Origin: Planctomycetota bacterium
Lineage (GTDB): Bacteria > Planctomycetota > Phycisphaerae > Phycisphaerales > UBA1924
Length of the DNA: 41,306 nucleotides
Direction of reading: 5' to 3'
Assembly (NCBI GenBank): GCA_024280755.1
Contig: JAJRPN010000034.1
Coordinates: 1-41,306 of the forward strand
The notes under the pieces were generated by a model. That model saw only the letters and a program-made list of their open reading frames with translations. It was not told the origin of the DNA and did no database searches. A program made the translations under genes and the position numbers. How positions within the stretch are numbered: the stretch's first letter is position 1; every line of letters begins with the position of its first letter. This document shows positions 1-7,939 of this stretch, in pieces.

Positions 1-2
1 GC

Positions 3-191
3 TCAAGGCCCGTCACATATCGAGATATGGTAGTGCGGGGCAGAAAACGAGCCATTGAGATACAGGAGAAGTCACTGCAAATACTGGGTTTGGAATCAAC
101 CGACAGGTTACCCACAATCCATACTGCACAACACTTCGATCGGACACTCAAGACCAAGCTTACTTCTCTGCCATTTGAATACGATCTGTGA
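3..191 (+). CDS. Possible C-terminal end of an unidentified protein (partial)
   Basis: Frame 3 is open from the window edge to a TGA at 189-191, about 62 codons. It reads ...RPVTYRDMVVRGRKRAIEIQ, with a mixed, protein-like composition (charged and hydrophobic residues alternate), and ends in LPFEYDL. I do not recognise the family. The other two forward frames close within about 60 bases or give an Arg/His/Cys-rich shadow translation, so this is the best coding candidate at the left edge. It could equally be non-coding sequence that happens to stay open for 60 codons; the part before the window would decide. Confidence 0.3.
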   Translation, partial: SRPVTYRDMVVRGRKRAIEIQEKSLQILGLESTDRLPTIHTAQHFDRTLKTKLTSLPFEYDL

Positions 192-578
192 CAACAGTTC
201 GGTGTTCGTTCGATTCTGGTTTTCTTCTCCGGCTGGAAATCTCACTGAGAGACCCCTGGCCGACCCACGCGATGTGAATCGCACTGTGTACACCACGGGG
301 GCAGAATCGAAACGCTCGACTTGCCGCCTTCACGGGCAGCAAACAAGAGCGGGGACCGCCAGTCCGTACGGTTGGCACATCAAAGCGACTCGCGTCAACC
401 GTCAGGGTTGTGGTTTATCCACACACCCCCAGGGTATCGGTGTCGATTTGATGAACTTGGGAATGCTTCTGCACTGTCGCGTGGGCGTGGCAAGCAGAAG
501 CGGGAGAGACACACAGAGGCATCGGACGCCTCGATTAGTTTTCGTCGGTCGGCTCACTTGAAAAGAGTCGCCTGACAG
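192..578 (+). other. Long gap before dcd, possible structured leader
   Basis: No convincing reading frame is present in these 387 bases. Frame 1 is open through the region but its translation is rich in Arg, His and Cys and lacks any recognisable motif, so it was not called. The stretch holds a perfect 8-bp inverted repeat, GCTTCTGC (465-472) and GCAGAAGC (494-501), with a 21-base loop, about 80 bases before the dcd start, and a DnaA-box-like site listed separately. No terminator-type T-run follows the hairpin. Both a leader structure and an unannotated RNA remain possible. Confidence 0.35.
409..423 (+). promoter_or_regulatory. DnaA-box-like inverted repeat
   Basis: TGTGG-TTTAT-CCACA is a 5-bp inverted repeat; its right half contains TTATCCACA (415-423), an exact match to the consensus DnaA box. 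A one-mismatch copy, TTACCCACA, lies at 108-116. DnaA boxes occur by chance and at regulated promoters of nucleotide genes as well as at origins. With dcd and nrdJ downstream, DnaA-linked control is possible, but two sites 300 bases apart are not an origin. Confidence 0.3.
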
Positions 579-1163
579 ATGGAGCAAGCCGTGCCAGTTC
601 TTTGTGATACTCAAATCGAACAACTCGTTGACATCAAACCATTCGAGAAGGCCATCAAACGCGATGGTGTCATCTCCTATGGCGTTTCCTCCTATGGCTA
701 CGATGTCCGCGTAGGAACAGTCTTCAAGATCTTCACCCCGACACCTCCAACCGGAGGCATCGCGATCGTCGACCCCAAAAACTTCACCGATGACTTCATG
801 GTCACCGTCGACACCGCCAAGACCGGGATGGACCATGTCATCATCCCGCCCAACAGCTTCGCCCTCTGCGAAACCATCGAGTGGTTCGATATCCCCCGCG
901 ACATCCTCGTCCTCTGCGTCGGCAAATCAACCTACGCCCGTTGCGGCTTGATCGTCAATGTGACGCCATTAGAACCAGAATGGCGAGGCAAAGTGACCCT
1001 CGAAATCTCCAACACCACGCCACTCCCCGCCAAGGTCTACGCCAACGAAGGTTTAGCCCAGTTCATCTTCATGAAGGGCGATCAAGTGTGTGCACAGAGC
1101 TACGCGGACAAAGCCGGCAAGTACCAAGACCAAGGCGGCCTCACATTGCCGATGGTGGACTAG
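579..1163 (+). CDS. dcd: dCTP deaminase
   Basis: Deaminates dCTP to dUTP and ammonia, feeding dTMP synthesis in the cytoplasm. The 194-residue protein has the usual family length. [14 protein letters not shown] (about residues 31-44) is the conserved N-terminal substrate-binding stretch; the central block [23 protein letters not shown] (in part) carries the conserved Ser-Arg and the catalytic Glu of LEPEW-G; the C-terminus (KYQDQGG) matches the flexible tail that closes on the triphosphate. The ATG at 579 gives the expected N-terminus ([10 protein letters not shown]). The stop TAG overlaps the start of the next gene by one base. Together with nrdJ just downstream it forms a deoxynucleotide-supply cluster. 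A bifunctional dCTP deaminase/dUTPase cannot be excluded from sequence alone. Confidence 0.95.
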   Translation: MEQAVPVLCDTQIEQLVDIKPFEKAIKRDGVISYGVSSYGYDVRVGTVFKIFTPTPPTGGIAIVDPKNFTDDFMVTVDTAKTGMDHVIIPPNSFALCETIEWFDIPRDILVLCVGKSTYARCGLIVNVTPLEPEWRGKVTLEISNTTPLPAKVYANEGLAQFIFMKGDQVCAQSYADKAGKYQDQGGLTLPMVD

Positions 1164-1789
1164 TGCCATTTGACAAAGCAGTAGCAGATCAAGTTTTGGC
1201 GAAATGTGGAAGGCATTGTTGTTTGTGTAGGCGATTCCGTCCCACATGGCTTCAAGTTCATCACATTAAGGAAGAGTCAAAAGGCGGTGAGTCTACCGAG
1301 GCGAACGCAATCGCCCTTTGCGTCACATGCCATATTGATGTTCATACCAAGAGACCGTTCACACAGCGATTTAGTTTTGAGGAACTTGTTCAACACCGCG
1401 ACCAAGTGTTCCGGCTAGTTGATGAGGGCAAACTTTGCCAGGCTGACGATTCGCTGTCAGAGTTTATCATAGATGAATCGAGTTTGCAGTCCACCACCGA
1501 AGAGTTGAAACTGTCTGCATTGGCCGTGAAGATACTGGTTTCTGCAGCCGAGGTTGAGAGCCAAATTATGCTTCATGCATCTGTGGGGCGTAGGGATTTG
1601 AGCGCAGGTAAATATAGCGAAAGTGTGGGCATGGGAAGACGGCTTTCCGAGACTGAAGAAGCAATTGAACAGTTGGTCTATGACGATCTCGTAAAAGATG
1701 TGGGGTATGAAGGAACTCGTTGGCAGTTAACTCACAAGGGCTACCAGGTAGCTGATATCGCAATGGCAATGGCAATAGCTACAGAATAA
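1163..1789 (+). CDS. HNH endonuclease-like protein with C-terminal winged-helix-like region
   Basis: A 208-residue protein starting at a GTG that shares its G with the dcd stop codon (TAGTG), which suggests translational coupling. The N-terminal third has an HNH pattern: a CxxC zinc knuckle (CCLC), then LQVHHI, then NAIALCVTCHIDVH, so the metal-binding His/Asn/His residues and both Cys pairs are in place. HNH proteins of this kind cut or nick DNA, but the substrate is not predictable. The last 60 residues (ETEEAIEQLVYDDLVKDVG, then WQLTHKGYQVAD) resemble a winged helix-turn-helix, which would bind DNA. Codon use is visibly richer in A/T-ending codons (gta, tta, aga) than in the flanking dcd and nrdJ, consistent with later acquisition. 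No partner methylase or toxin-antitoxin gene is adjacent. Confidence 0.75.
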   Translation: MPFDKAVADQVLAKCGRHCCLCRRFRPTWLQVHHIKEESKGGESTEANAIALCVTCHIDVHTKRPFTQRFSFEELVQHRDQVFRLVDEGKLCQADDSLSEFIIDESSLQSTTEELKLSALAVKILVSAAEVESQIMLHASVGRRDLSAGKYSESVGMGRRLSETEEAIEQLVYDDLVKDVGYEGTRWQLTHKGYQVADIAMAMAIATE

Positions 1790-1816
1790 AGTTTTACTTC
1801 GTATTAAGGTACATAA

Positions 1817-4800
1817 ATGAAAATCACTCGTCGATTCACCACGGAAGGTCAAGACCCGTTCGCCGCCACACAATGGACTACGCGATCGAGTCGAATCACA
1901 AACCCAGATGGTTCGGTTGTCTTTGAGATGCCCGATGCCGAGGTCCCTGTTGGGTTCTCGCAGTTGGCCACCGATATCATGGTGTCCAAATACTTCCGCA
2001 AGGCCGGGGTGCCACAAGATGGCGGCCCCAATGGGATTGCGGCTCCAGACTGGTCTCCAAATGGGCAAGACCCAACGAGCCGCGACCGTGAGGGAGCGGG
2101 GGCTTCGGATTCAACCCAAGAACCGCTTGGGGATTCAGAAAGACCGCTTGCTGACACGCGCGGCTCGTCAGATCAAGTTTCAATTGGCCCAGAGCGCTCC
2201 GCCCGCCAGGTGATCCATCGCCTCGCCGGCTGCTGGAAGCACTGGGGGGAGACCCATGATTACTTCGACACCGCCGAGGACGCGACCGCGTTCTATGACG
2301 AGATCGTGTACATGTTGGTGCATCAGATGTGTGCCCCCAACTCGCCACAATGGTTCAACACCGGGCTCAACTGGGCGTATGGAATCAGTGGCCCAGCCCA
2401 AGGTCACTGGATCGTCGATCCAGAATCAGGCGAGCCAGAACTGGCCACCGATGCGTACTCGCATCCCCAGCCGCACGCATGTTTTATCCAGTCTGTCGAT
2501 GACTCACTCGTCAACGAAGGCGGGATCATGGATCTCTGGCAGCGCGAAGCTCGCTTGTTCAAGTATGGTTCCGGCACCGGCACCAACTTCTCGAACCTGC
2601 GTGCCTCCAACGAAAAACTCTCCGGCGGGGGCAACTCTTCCGGGCTCATGTCCTGGCTCAAAATCGGCGATCGCGCCGCCGGTGCAATCAAGAGTGGCGG
2701 AACGACTCGTAGAGCCGCCAAGATGGTCTGTTTGGATATGGATCATCCAGATATCCACGAGTTCGTCAACTGGAAGGTCCGCGAAGAGATCAAAGTCGCC
2801 GCGCTCGTCGCAGGGATGAAGGTCATCGCGGATCAGAAGGCATCGGATCTCGACACCGAAACCGTTGGCGAGACCGCCGAGCGTCTCGGGCTCAAGCTCG
2901 ACTTTGATTTCAACGGCGAAGCCTACGGCACCGTCGCGGGTCAGAACTCCAACAACTCTGTTCGTATTCCAGATTCATTCTTCGATGCAATCGACGCCGG
3001 CGCACAGTGGGAGACCAAGTTCCGCACGACCGGCGAAGTGGCAACGACCATCGACGCCAACGAACTCTGGAACGACATCGCCTACGCCGCCTGGCGTTGC
3101 GCCGATCCGGGCGTGCAGTACGATTCAACGATAAACGATTGGCACACCTGCCCGGGTGCCGGGCGGATTAATGCGTCGAACCCATGTAGCGAATACATGT
3201 TCCTCGACAATACTGCGTGTAATCTGGCATCGCTCAATGTCCTCAAGTTCTATAATGCCGAGACCCGTGAGTTTGATATCGAAGGCTTCGAGCACGGCGT
3301 CGATCTCTGGTCGATGGTGCTTGAAATCTCGGTGCTCATGGCCGCATTCCCATCGAAGGAAATCGCCGAACTCAGCTACAACTACCGTACGACAGGTCTC
3401 GGCTACGCCAACCTGGGCGCGATGTTGATGCAAGCTGGTATACCGTATGACTCCGAAGCAGGCACCGCGATCTGTGCATGCCTCACCGCGATCATGACCG
3501 GGAGAAGCTACCGCATGAGTGCGATGATGGCTGGCGAACATGGCGCGTTCCCTGGGTACGAACCTGAGAGCGAAAATATGCTCCGCGTGATCCGCAACCA
3601 TCGCCGAGCAGCGATGGGGGTCGCCCGCGATAGCGGCGAGTACGAAGATATTCGCATCTCACCCGTCCCCATCAACCACGAACTCATCCGCGATCACAAA
3701 GTGAATCTTGGCAACGCGATGGACTTGCTCCATCACGCAACCACCGCTTGGGACGAGGCGCTCGAACTCGGCGAAGAGTTCGGCTATCGCAATGCCCAAA
3801 CCACCGTCATCGCGCCGACCGGCACGATTGGCTTGCTAATGGACTGCGACACCACGGGCGTCGAACCGGACTTTGCGCTTGTGAAGTTCAAGAAACTCGC
3901 TGGCGGCGGCTACTTCAAGATCGCCAACGCGTCGATCGACCCCGCGCTCAAATCGCTCGGGTATGACGAGGACCAACGCCGAGCGATGACGCAATACATC
4001 TTGGGCACGCTCAACTTGCATGTCCCGATGCCCAAGTCTGTCCCCGACAGCACCGGGGTATCGTTGGCCGCGTGGCTTATCGAGCAGGGCATGAATGATG
4101 ATGATCTCCAAGCGATCACCGATCAGCTCCCCGGAGCGTTCGAACTCGGCATGGCTTTCAGCGCATGGGGGCTCGGCGACGAAACCCTCACCCGCATCGG
4201 CATCGGTCCAGATGTCGCCAAGGCTGATCCAGCGTTCAATGCACTCAAGTTCCTTGGTTTGACCAATGCACAGCTTGCCGAGTTGAACCTGCTCGTCTGT
4301 GGCACACAAACTATCGAAGGCGCGCCGCATCTCAAAGATGAGCATCTTCCAGTATTCGATTGTGCAAGCACCTGTGGCAATACCGGAACACGCTTGATCT
4401 CTGCTGGCGGACACATCCGCATGATGGCAGCTGCCCAGCCATTCCTTTCGGGTGCGATCTCAAAGACGATCAATCTCCCTCACGATGCGACCCTTGATGA
4501 CATCAAGAACTCGTACCGCGAGAGCTGGGAACTCGGGCTCAAGGCCAACGCATTGTATCGTGATGGTTGCAAGCTGAGTCAGCCGTTGAACTCGAAGAGT
4601 GATACCGAAAACGAACTCGACGAGGACACGGTTGTCGACGAACTCGAAATGGCATCGGCCCTTGATGAGGTCGCCGACGATGTCGTTGAACTCGCTGGTG
4701 CGGTTGGCAACGAGAATGTCCGTATCGTGATCAAGAAGGAGATCGAAATCGTCCATCGTCCGATGCGTCGTCGTCTCCCAGACACACGCCGATCGATTAC

Positions 4801-5458
4801 CCACAAGTTCAATGTCGCTGGGCACGAGGGCTACCTCACCTGCGGCGTGTACGAAGACGGGATGCCTGGCGAACTCTTTATCACGATGGCCAAAGAAGGC
4901 TCGACGATTGGCGGCTTGATGGATTCATTGGGCACTTCGACTTCGGTCGCAATGCAGTACGGCGTGCCGCTCGAAAGCCTCGTCAAGAAGTTTACGCATC
5001 AACGCTTCGAGCCCTCAGGCATGACCACCAACCGGGATATCCCGTTTGCCAAGAGCTTGGTTGATTACATCTTCCGCTGGCTCGGCATGGAGTTCATCGA
5101 AGGCTACCGCGAAGCCAACGCCCCCAAGCGTCCAGAAAGCTCGAGTATTCCAAGTGATACGACTTTGGTTACGCGGCGCATCAGTAGTGCCAAGGCAAAG
5201 TCATCAGATCGTGTGATCGAAGTGAAAGAAACCGTGCTTTCCGAAACACATATCTCGGCAACAGCGATCGACACGGGGAAGAACACCAAAATTCAGGTAA
5301 CTGATACACGCACCCAACGCTCAGCGAGTGCAACGCTCTCGATGGCGTTGGAATCTTCAGGTGATGCACCACCTTGTGATGTTTGTGGCACGATTACGGT
5401 TCGTAGCGGGACTTGCTACAAGTGCCTCAACTGTGGAAACTCGCTGGGTTGTAGTTAA
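1817..5458 (+). CDS. nrdJ: Class II (adenosylcobalamin-dependent) ribonucleotide reductase
   Basis: Reduces ribonucleotides to deoxyribonucleotides using a cobalamin-derived thiyl radical; oxygen-independent. The 1213-residue protein has the NrdJ hallmarks: NPCSEYMF with an active-site Cys at about 457, followed by CNLASLN; the phosphate-binding APTGTIG at 666-672; GSGTGTNFSNLR and LSGGGNSSGLMSW in the barrel; a TSCPD-type accessory domain near residues 980-1110; and a C-terminal zinc-ribbon-like Cys cluster (CDVCG...CYKCLNCG) ending with the mobile GCS tail Cys. The ATG at 1817 follows an AAGG ribosome site. Residues 87-118 are encoded by a palindromic repeat inserted in frame in a variable N-terminal stretch (separate entry); the catalytic barrel is untouched, so the enzyme should be active. 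Electrons probably come from thioredoxin and trxB, located at 21 kb. Confidence 0.96.
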   Translation: MKITRRFTTEGQDPFAATQWTTRSSRITNPDGSVVFEMPDAEVPVGFSQLATDIMVSKYFRKAGVPQDGGPNGIAAPDWSPNGQDPTSRDREGAGASDSTQEPLGDSERPLADTRGSSDQVSIGPERSARQVIHRLAGCWKHWGETHDYFDTAEDATAFYDEIVYMLVHQMCAPNSPQWFNTGLNWAYGISGPAQGHWIVDPESGEPELATDAYSHPQPHACFIQSVDDSLVNEGGIMDLWQREARLFKYGSGTGTNFSNLRASNEKLSGGGNSSGLMSWLKIGDRAAGAIKSGGTTRRAAKMVCLDMDHPDIHEFVNWKVREEIKVAALVAGMKVIADQKASDLDTETVGETAERLGLKLDFDFNGEAYGTVAGQNSNNSVRIPDSFFDAIDAGAQWETKFRTTGEVATTIDANELWNDIAYAAWRCADPGVQYDSTINDWHTCPGAGRINASNPCSEYMFLDNTACNLASLNVLKFYNAETREFDIEGFEHGVDLWSMVLEISVLMAAFPSKEIAELSYNYRTTGLGYANLGAMLMQAGIPYDSEAGTAICACLTAIMTGRSYRMSAMMAGEHGAFPGYEPESENMLRVIRNHRRAAMGVARDSGEYEDIRISPVPINHELIRDHKVNLGNAMDLLHHATTAWDEALELGEEFGYRNAQTTVIAPTGTIGLLMDCDTTGVEPDFALVKFKKLAGGGYFKIANASIDPALKSLGYDEDQRRAMTQYILGTLNLHVPMPKSVPDSTGVSLAAWLIEQGMNDDDLQAITDQLPGAFELGMAFSAWGLGDETLTRIGIGPDVAKADPAFNALKFLGLTNAQLAELNLLVCGTQTIEGAPHLKDEHLPVFDCASTCGNTGTRLISAGGHIRMMAAAQPFLSGAISKTINLPHDATLDDIKNSYRESWELGLKANALYRDGCKLSQPLNSKSDTENELDEDTVVDELEMASALDEVADDVVELAGAVGNENVRIVIKKEIEIVHRPMRRRLPDTRRSITHKFNVAGHEGYLTCGVYEDGMPGELFITMAKEGSTIGGLMDSLGTSTSVAMQYGVPLESLVKKFTHQRFEPSGMTTNRDIPFAKSLVDYIFRWLGMEFIEGYREANAPKRPESSSIPSDTTLVTRRISSAKAKSSDRVIEVKETVLSETHISATAIDTGKNTKIQVTDTRTQRSASATLSMALESSGDAPPCDVCGTITVRSGTCYKCLNCGNSLGCS
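2075..2168 (+). repeat. Palindromic repeat element inserted in frame within nrdJ
   Basis: A 94-bp element bounded by perfect 10-bp inverted repeats, ACGAGCCGCG (2075-2084) and CGCGGCTCGT (2159-2168). Inside are a second imperfect arm pair (GTGAGGGAGCGG against CCGCTTGCTGACAC) and a central hairpin CCCAAG-AACCG-CTTGGG. It can therefore fold as one long branched hairpin. It is translated as an extra Ser/Arg/Glu/Asp-rich segment (TSRDREGAGASDSTQEPLGD and on). The opposite strand encodes PLPHGRGS, a peptide I recall as a frequent by-product of translating a dispersed palindrome in planctomycete genomes. It behaves like the Rickettsia palindromic elements that insert into genes without breaking them. 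Confidence 0.75.
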
Positions 5459-5480
5459 TAGAGTTAAAGAAAGGAAAAAC

Positions 5481-5734
5481 ACGCACAAACCACCACGGCA
5501 GTAGCATGAAGCATCTCACTTAGTGTGCCAGATGAAAGCACCCGCAGGGGACGGTCAGCAAACAAACGGAATGAAAGCTGCCGAGATCGGGGTCATGGAT
5601 TGATCCCGCCGGTGAACCGGTTCGGAAGATTGCATGCAGGGCGCTTGTCGCCAAGGAGCCATGCAAGAAACGAACATTCCGGGGTGTGTACAACGAGAAG
5701 ATATGGCAGGCTGCTGCCGGGTTTGTGCGTTTTT
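5481..5734 (+). ncRNA. Candidate structured RNA downstream of nrdJ
   Basis: The ends pair perfectly over 11 bp (ACGCACAAACC 5481-5491 with GGTTTGTGCGT 5720-5730); after a 4-base bulge they continue for 10 bp (CGGCAGTAGC 5496-5505 with GCTGCTGCCG 5710-5719, one G-U). A short T-run (5730-5734) follows the closing helix. Inside are four further helices: CATCT-CAC/GTG-AGATG (5512-5534), CGG(t)CAGC/GCTGCCG (5552-5583), CGGGGTCA/TGATCCCG with a 5-base loop (5588-5608), and a long arm CCG-GTTCG ... TTGCATG ... GGCG (5617-5643) with CGCC ... CATGCAA ... CGAAC ... CGG (5649-5682). No open frame is present. I found no signature of tmRNA, RNase P RNA (no GAGGAAAGTC), SRP RNA or the common riboswitches. 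Strand is inferred from the T-run and could be wrong. Confidence 0.55.
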
Positions 5735-5735
5735 A

Positions 5736-5878
5736 ATGATGCCGCTTTGATTCGGCGAGTTCCATAAGGGATGAAACAGATCCCACCTAGCGGAGATCGC
5801 GGCGGCACAATCCCTGCCACAAGGCCCGATCTTCGCCTCCCTCCCCCAGGCATGCCCACCACGGCCTGGGGGATTTTT
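5736..5878 (+). ncRNA. Second hairpin-rich stretch: leader or small RNA ending in a terminator
   Basis: Starts right after the previous RNA candidate. It contains GGGAT-gaaacag-ATCCC (5768-5784) enclosed by CCGCT (5742-5746) and AGCGG (about 5789-5793), giving a branched fold, and ends in the terminator listed next. It could be a separate small RNA, the 3' part of the nrdJ transcript, or a regulated leader (attenuator) of the following gene, since the terminator abuts that gene. Nothing in it matches a riboswitch I know. Confidence 0.35.
5843..5878 (+). terminator. Intrinsic terminator
   Basis: CCCCCAGGC (5843-5851) pairs over nine bases with GCCTGGGGG (5864-5872), followed by ATTTTT. It is the end of the nrdJ/RNA transcription unit, or an attenuator ahead of the next gene. 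Confidence 0.85.
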
Positions 5879-5909
5879 AATGCCCACTCTTGAGGGCTAC
5901 GATTGCACA

Positions 5910-6770
5910 ATGACACCACAAGAGACACCACAAGAAAATCAACATTCAACCGATCCCACCTCATGGTCCACCCTCCTCAGCGGGTGGGTCCAGTTCGCCC
6001 AGCGGGCAGTTGCACTGCCCAAAACCGAAGAAGGGCAACGCTGGCGAGACTCGGTCGCGCCAACGATCGGTCTCCATGCCCTGACGATGGCCTTGGGCGA
6101 GATCGACAAGGTTGACCAAGAAGAACGCCCCTTGGCGATGGACAAATCCGAACTGGGCATCAAAGAACATGTCGCTCAACTCAATGAGATCTGGCGGAGT
6201 GAACCCATGCCCGAATCAATCATCGAGTTGATCGAAGACGCTAAAGAAGCGTGGGAGGTTGCTATCCACGAGGGGGTCGCGTGGGTCGTACAATCTGAAC
6301 GATTCGTCTCGTTCCACCCCGGCGAGTTGGGCAATGCTTTGCTCGATGCTGGGTATCTTGGTGAGGTGCTGATATCGAGCCCTGGAACAGAGATGTTCAC
6401 GGGGGCACCAATCGCCATCGCCCGCAATAACAGCGGCGGACAACCCGAAGACGATGTCCTCCGCATGATCCAAGATTTCCTCAACGCCTGCGATGGAGAT
6501 CTTGAACACCCACAGATTATCCGCCCGGTCTGTCAGGTCTATCGCCAGTTTGATTTCCTAAATGGGGGGGCTGCCAAAGATCTCGTCGCTCCTGTGACTG
6601 GGGATCTTCAAGCCGGTCAGCCTTTATTGATTCCGGTAGTGAGTGGGGGCGAGATGTGCGCGGTTCCATTGCCACCAAAAGCTGGGAAACCACTCAAACC
6701 TGTCGAGGTGGTGTGGCTCAAAGATGAGGCGGAATCTGAAGTTGAATCTGGTTCGGAATCAGGCACTTAA
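5910..6770 (+). CDS. Conserved-looking hypothetical protein, acidic, cytoplasmic
   Basis: A 286-residue protein if started at the ATG at 5910; an in-frame ATG at 5880 would add ten residues but lies directly on the T-run of the preceding terminator, so the later start is preferred. No signal peptide or membrane helix is visible. The first half is helical and acidic (WVQFAQRAVALPKTEEGQRW, then LGIKEHVAQLNEIW); the middle is mixed alpha/beta (YLGEVLISSPGTEMFTG); the end is a Glu/Ser-rich tail (EAESEVESGSESGT). I do not recognise the family. It stands alone between the terminator and mdh, and about 110 bases separate it from mdh. Confidence 0.75.
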   Translation: MTPQETPQENQHSTDPTSWSTLLSGWVQFAQRAVALPKTEEGQRWRDSVAPTIGLHALTMALGEIDKVDQEERPLAMDKSELGIKEHVAQLNEIWRSEPMPESIIELIEDAKEAWEVAIHEGVAWVVQSERFVSFHPGELGNALLDAGYLGEVLISSPGTEMFTGAPIAIARNNSGGQPEDDVLRMIQDFLNACDGDLEHPQIIRPVCQVYRQFDFLNGGAAKDLVAPVTGDLQAGQPLLIPVVSGGEMCAVPLPPKAGKPLKPVEVVWLKDEAESEVESGSESGT

Positions 6771-6883
6771 GTTCGTGATATTGATCGTCGATGACTACCA
6801 TACACCTCCTCGCGTCGGCTATCCCCGACGGATTCAATCTGAGGATTTGACCCATCAAGAATGATGACCGAAAGGACTCTCGA

Positions 6884-7849
6884 ATGCCAAAGCGTGCAAA
6901 GATCTCAATCATCGGTGCTGGTAATGTCGGCGCAACCTGTGCCCACTGGGCCGCCCAAAAAGAACTCGGCGATATCGTCCTCCTCGATATCCCCCGTGCA
7001 GATGCACCCGATCAGCACATGCCCAAGGGCAAGATGATCGACCTGGGCTGTTGTGCTCCAATCGAAGGCTTCGATTCAACACTCACCGGCACCTTCGATT
7101 ACAAAGACATCGCCGGTTCAGATGTGGTCATTGTGACTGCGGGCATCCCGCGTAAACCGGGCATGAGCCGCGACGATCTTATCGAAACCAATGTCAAGAT
7201 CGTCAAATCAGTCTGTGAGAACATCAAGGTGCATGCTCCAGATTCGATCGTGATCATCGTATCGAACCCACTCGACGCGATGGTCTACACCGCATGGAAA
7301 GCGACCGGCTTCCCAAGCAACCGCATCGTCGGCCAAGCCGGCGCACTCGACTGTGCCCGCTACCGTGCATTCATCGCATGGGAACTCGGCGTCAGCGTTG
7401 AAGATGTTCAGGCAACACTCCTCGGCGGTCACGGCGACGACATGGTTCCGTTCCCACGCTTGACCAGTGTCCACGGCATCCCCGTCACCGACATGATGTC
7501 TGACGAAAAAATCAAGGCATGCGTCGATCGCGCCAAAGTCGGCGGCGGCGAGATCGTCAAGCTCATGGGCACCAGCGCCTACTACGCCCCAGCACTCGGC
7601 ACCATCCAGATGGCTGAAGCAATCATCAAGGATAAGAAGCGGATCATCCCATCCGCCGCGTATCTTGATGGCCAGTTCGGTCACAAGGGGTTGTTCGTTG
7701 GTGTTCCAGCACTGCTGGGCAAAGATGGCGTAGAGCAAATCGTCGAGTTCAAGCTCACCGATGAAGAACAAAAACTCTTCGACGAATCAGCATCACATGT
7801 TGCTGATCTCGTCAAGGTCGTCATCGAACGATTCCCAGAACTCGCCTGA
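6884..7849 (+). CDS. mdh: Malate dehydrogenase (NAD-dependent, LDH-like type)
   Basis: Interconverts malate and oxaloacetate with NAD in the TCA cycle. The 321-residue length fits the lactate/malate dehydrogenase family. The Rossmann motif is GAGNVG (11-16) with Asp35 at the end of beta-2 for NAD specificity. GIPRKPGMSRDDL is the substrate-closing loop with the Arg pair; NPLDAMVY and the catalytic-His segment GGHGDDMVPF follow. The Arg of RKPGMSR, together with the absence of a Gln in the loop, favours malate over lactate. The ATG at 6884 is preceded by AAAGGA. A strong terminator follows, so it appears monocistronic or the end of a short unit with the upstream hypothetical gene. Confidence 0.95.
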   Translation: MPKRAKISIIGAGNVGATCAHWAAQKELGDIVLLDIPRADAPDQHMPKGKMIDLGCCAPIEGFDSTLTGTFDYKDIAGSDVVIVTAGIPRKPGMSRDDLIETNVKIVKSVCENIKVHAPDSIVIIVSNPLDAMVYTAWKATGFPSNRIVGQAGALDCARYRAFIAWELGVSVEDVQATLLGGHGDDMVPFPRLTSVHGIPVTDMMSDEKIKACVDRAKVGGGEIVKLMGTSAYYAPALGTIQMAEAIIKDKKRIIPSAAYLDGQFGHKGLFVGVPALLGKDGVEQIVEFKLTDEEQKLFDESASHVADLVKVVIERFPELA

Positions 7850-7868
7850 TAGAGAGCTTGTTTATATT

Positions 7869-7901
7869 AAAAAACACCCGCCAGATCGGCGGGTGTTTTT
7901 T
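7869..7901. terminator. Bidirectional intrinsic terminator
   Basis: AAAAAACACCCGCC (7869-7882), a five-base loop, then GGCGGGTGTTTTTT (7888-7901): a perfect inverted repeat with A and T tracts on both sides, serving mdh (+) and the convergent membrane-protein gene (-). Confidence 0.92.
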
Positions 7902-7939
7902 GGAGTCAAGCTTTGTCTGTTGCAGAGTCTGGGCTGGGG

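Noticed and set aside
251..290. Similarity of the translated sequence ERPLADPRDV to ERPLADTRGS of the nrdJ palindrome
   Set aside because: The match covers only one short stretch and no inverted repeat accompanies it; possibly a degenerate repeat copy, but not supportable by eye.
55..561. A 168-codon open frame upstream of dcd
   Set aside because: Starts with TTG, is Arg/His/Cys/Ser-rich with no motif, and looks like a frame open by chance; the partial frame 3 at the edge is a better coding candidate.
881..1162. Upstream extension of the HNH frame inside dcd
   Set aside because: The extension is the out-of-frame shadow of dcd; the GTG at 1163 starts the family-like part.
5481..5505. Possible c-di-GMP (GEMM-I) riboswitch start resembling CACGCACA...AAACC
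   Set aside because: The matching bases are part of the closing helix and the rest of the GEMM consensus is absent.
5608..5630. Possible cobalamin riboswitch core (GGTGAACCGG)
   Set aside because: The B12 box and paired elements are missing, and the location is after nrdJ rather than before it.
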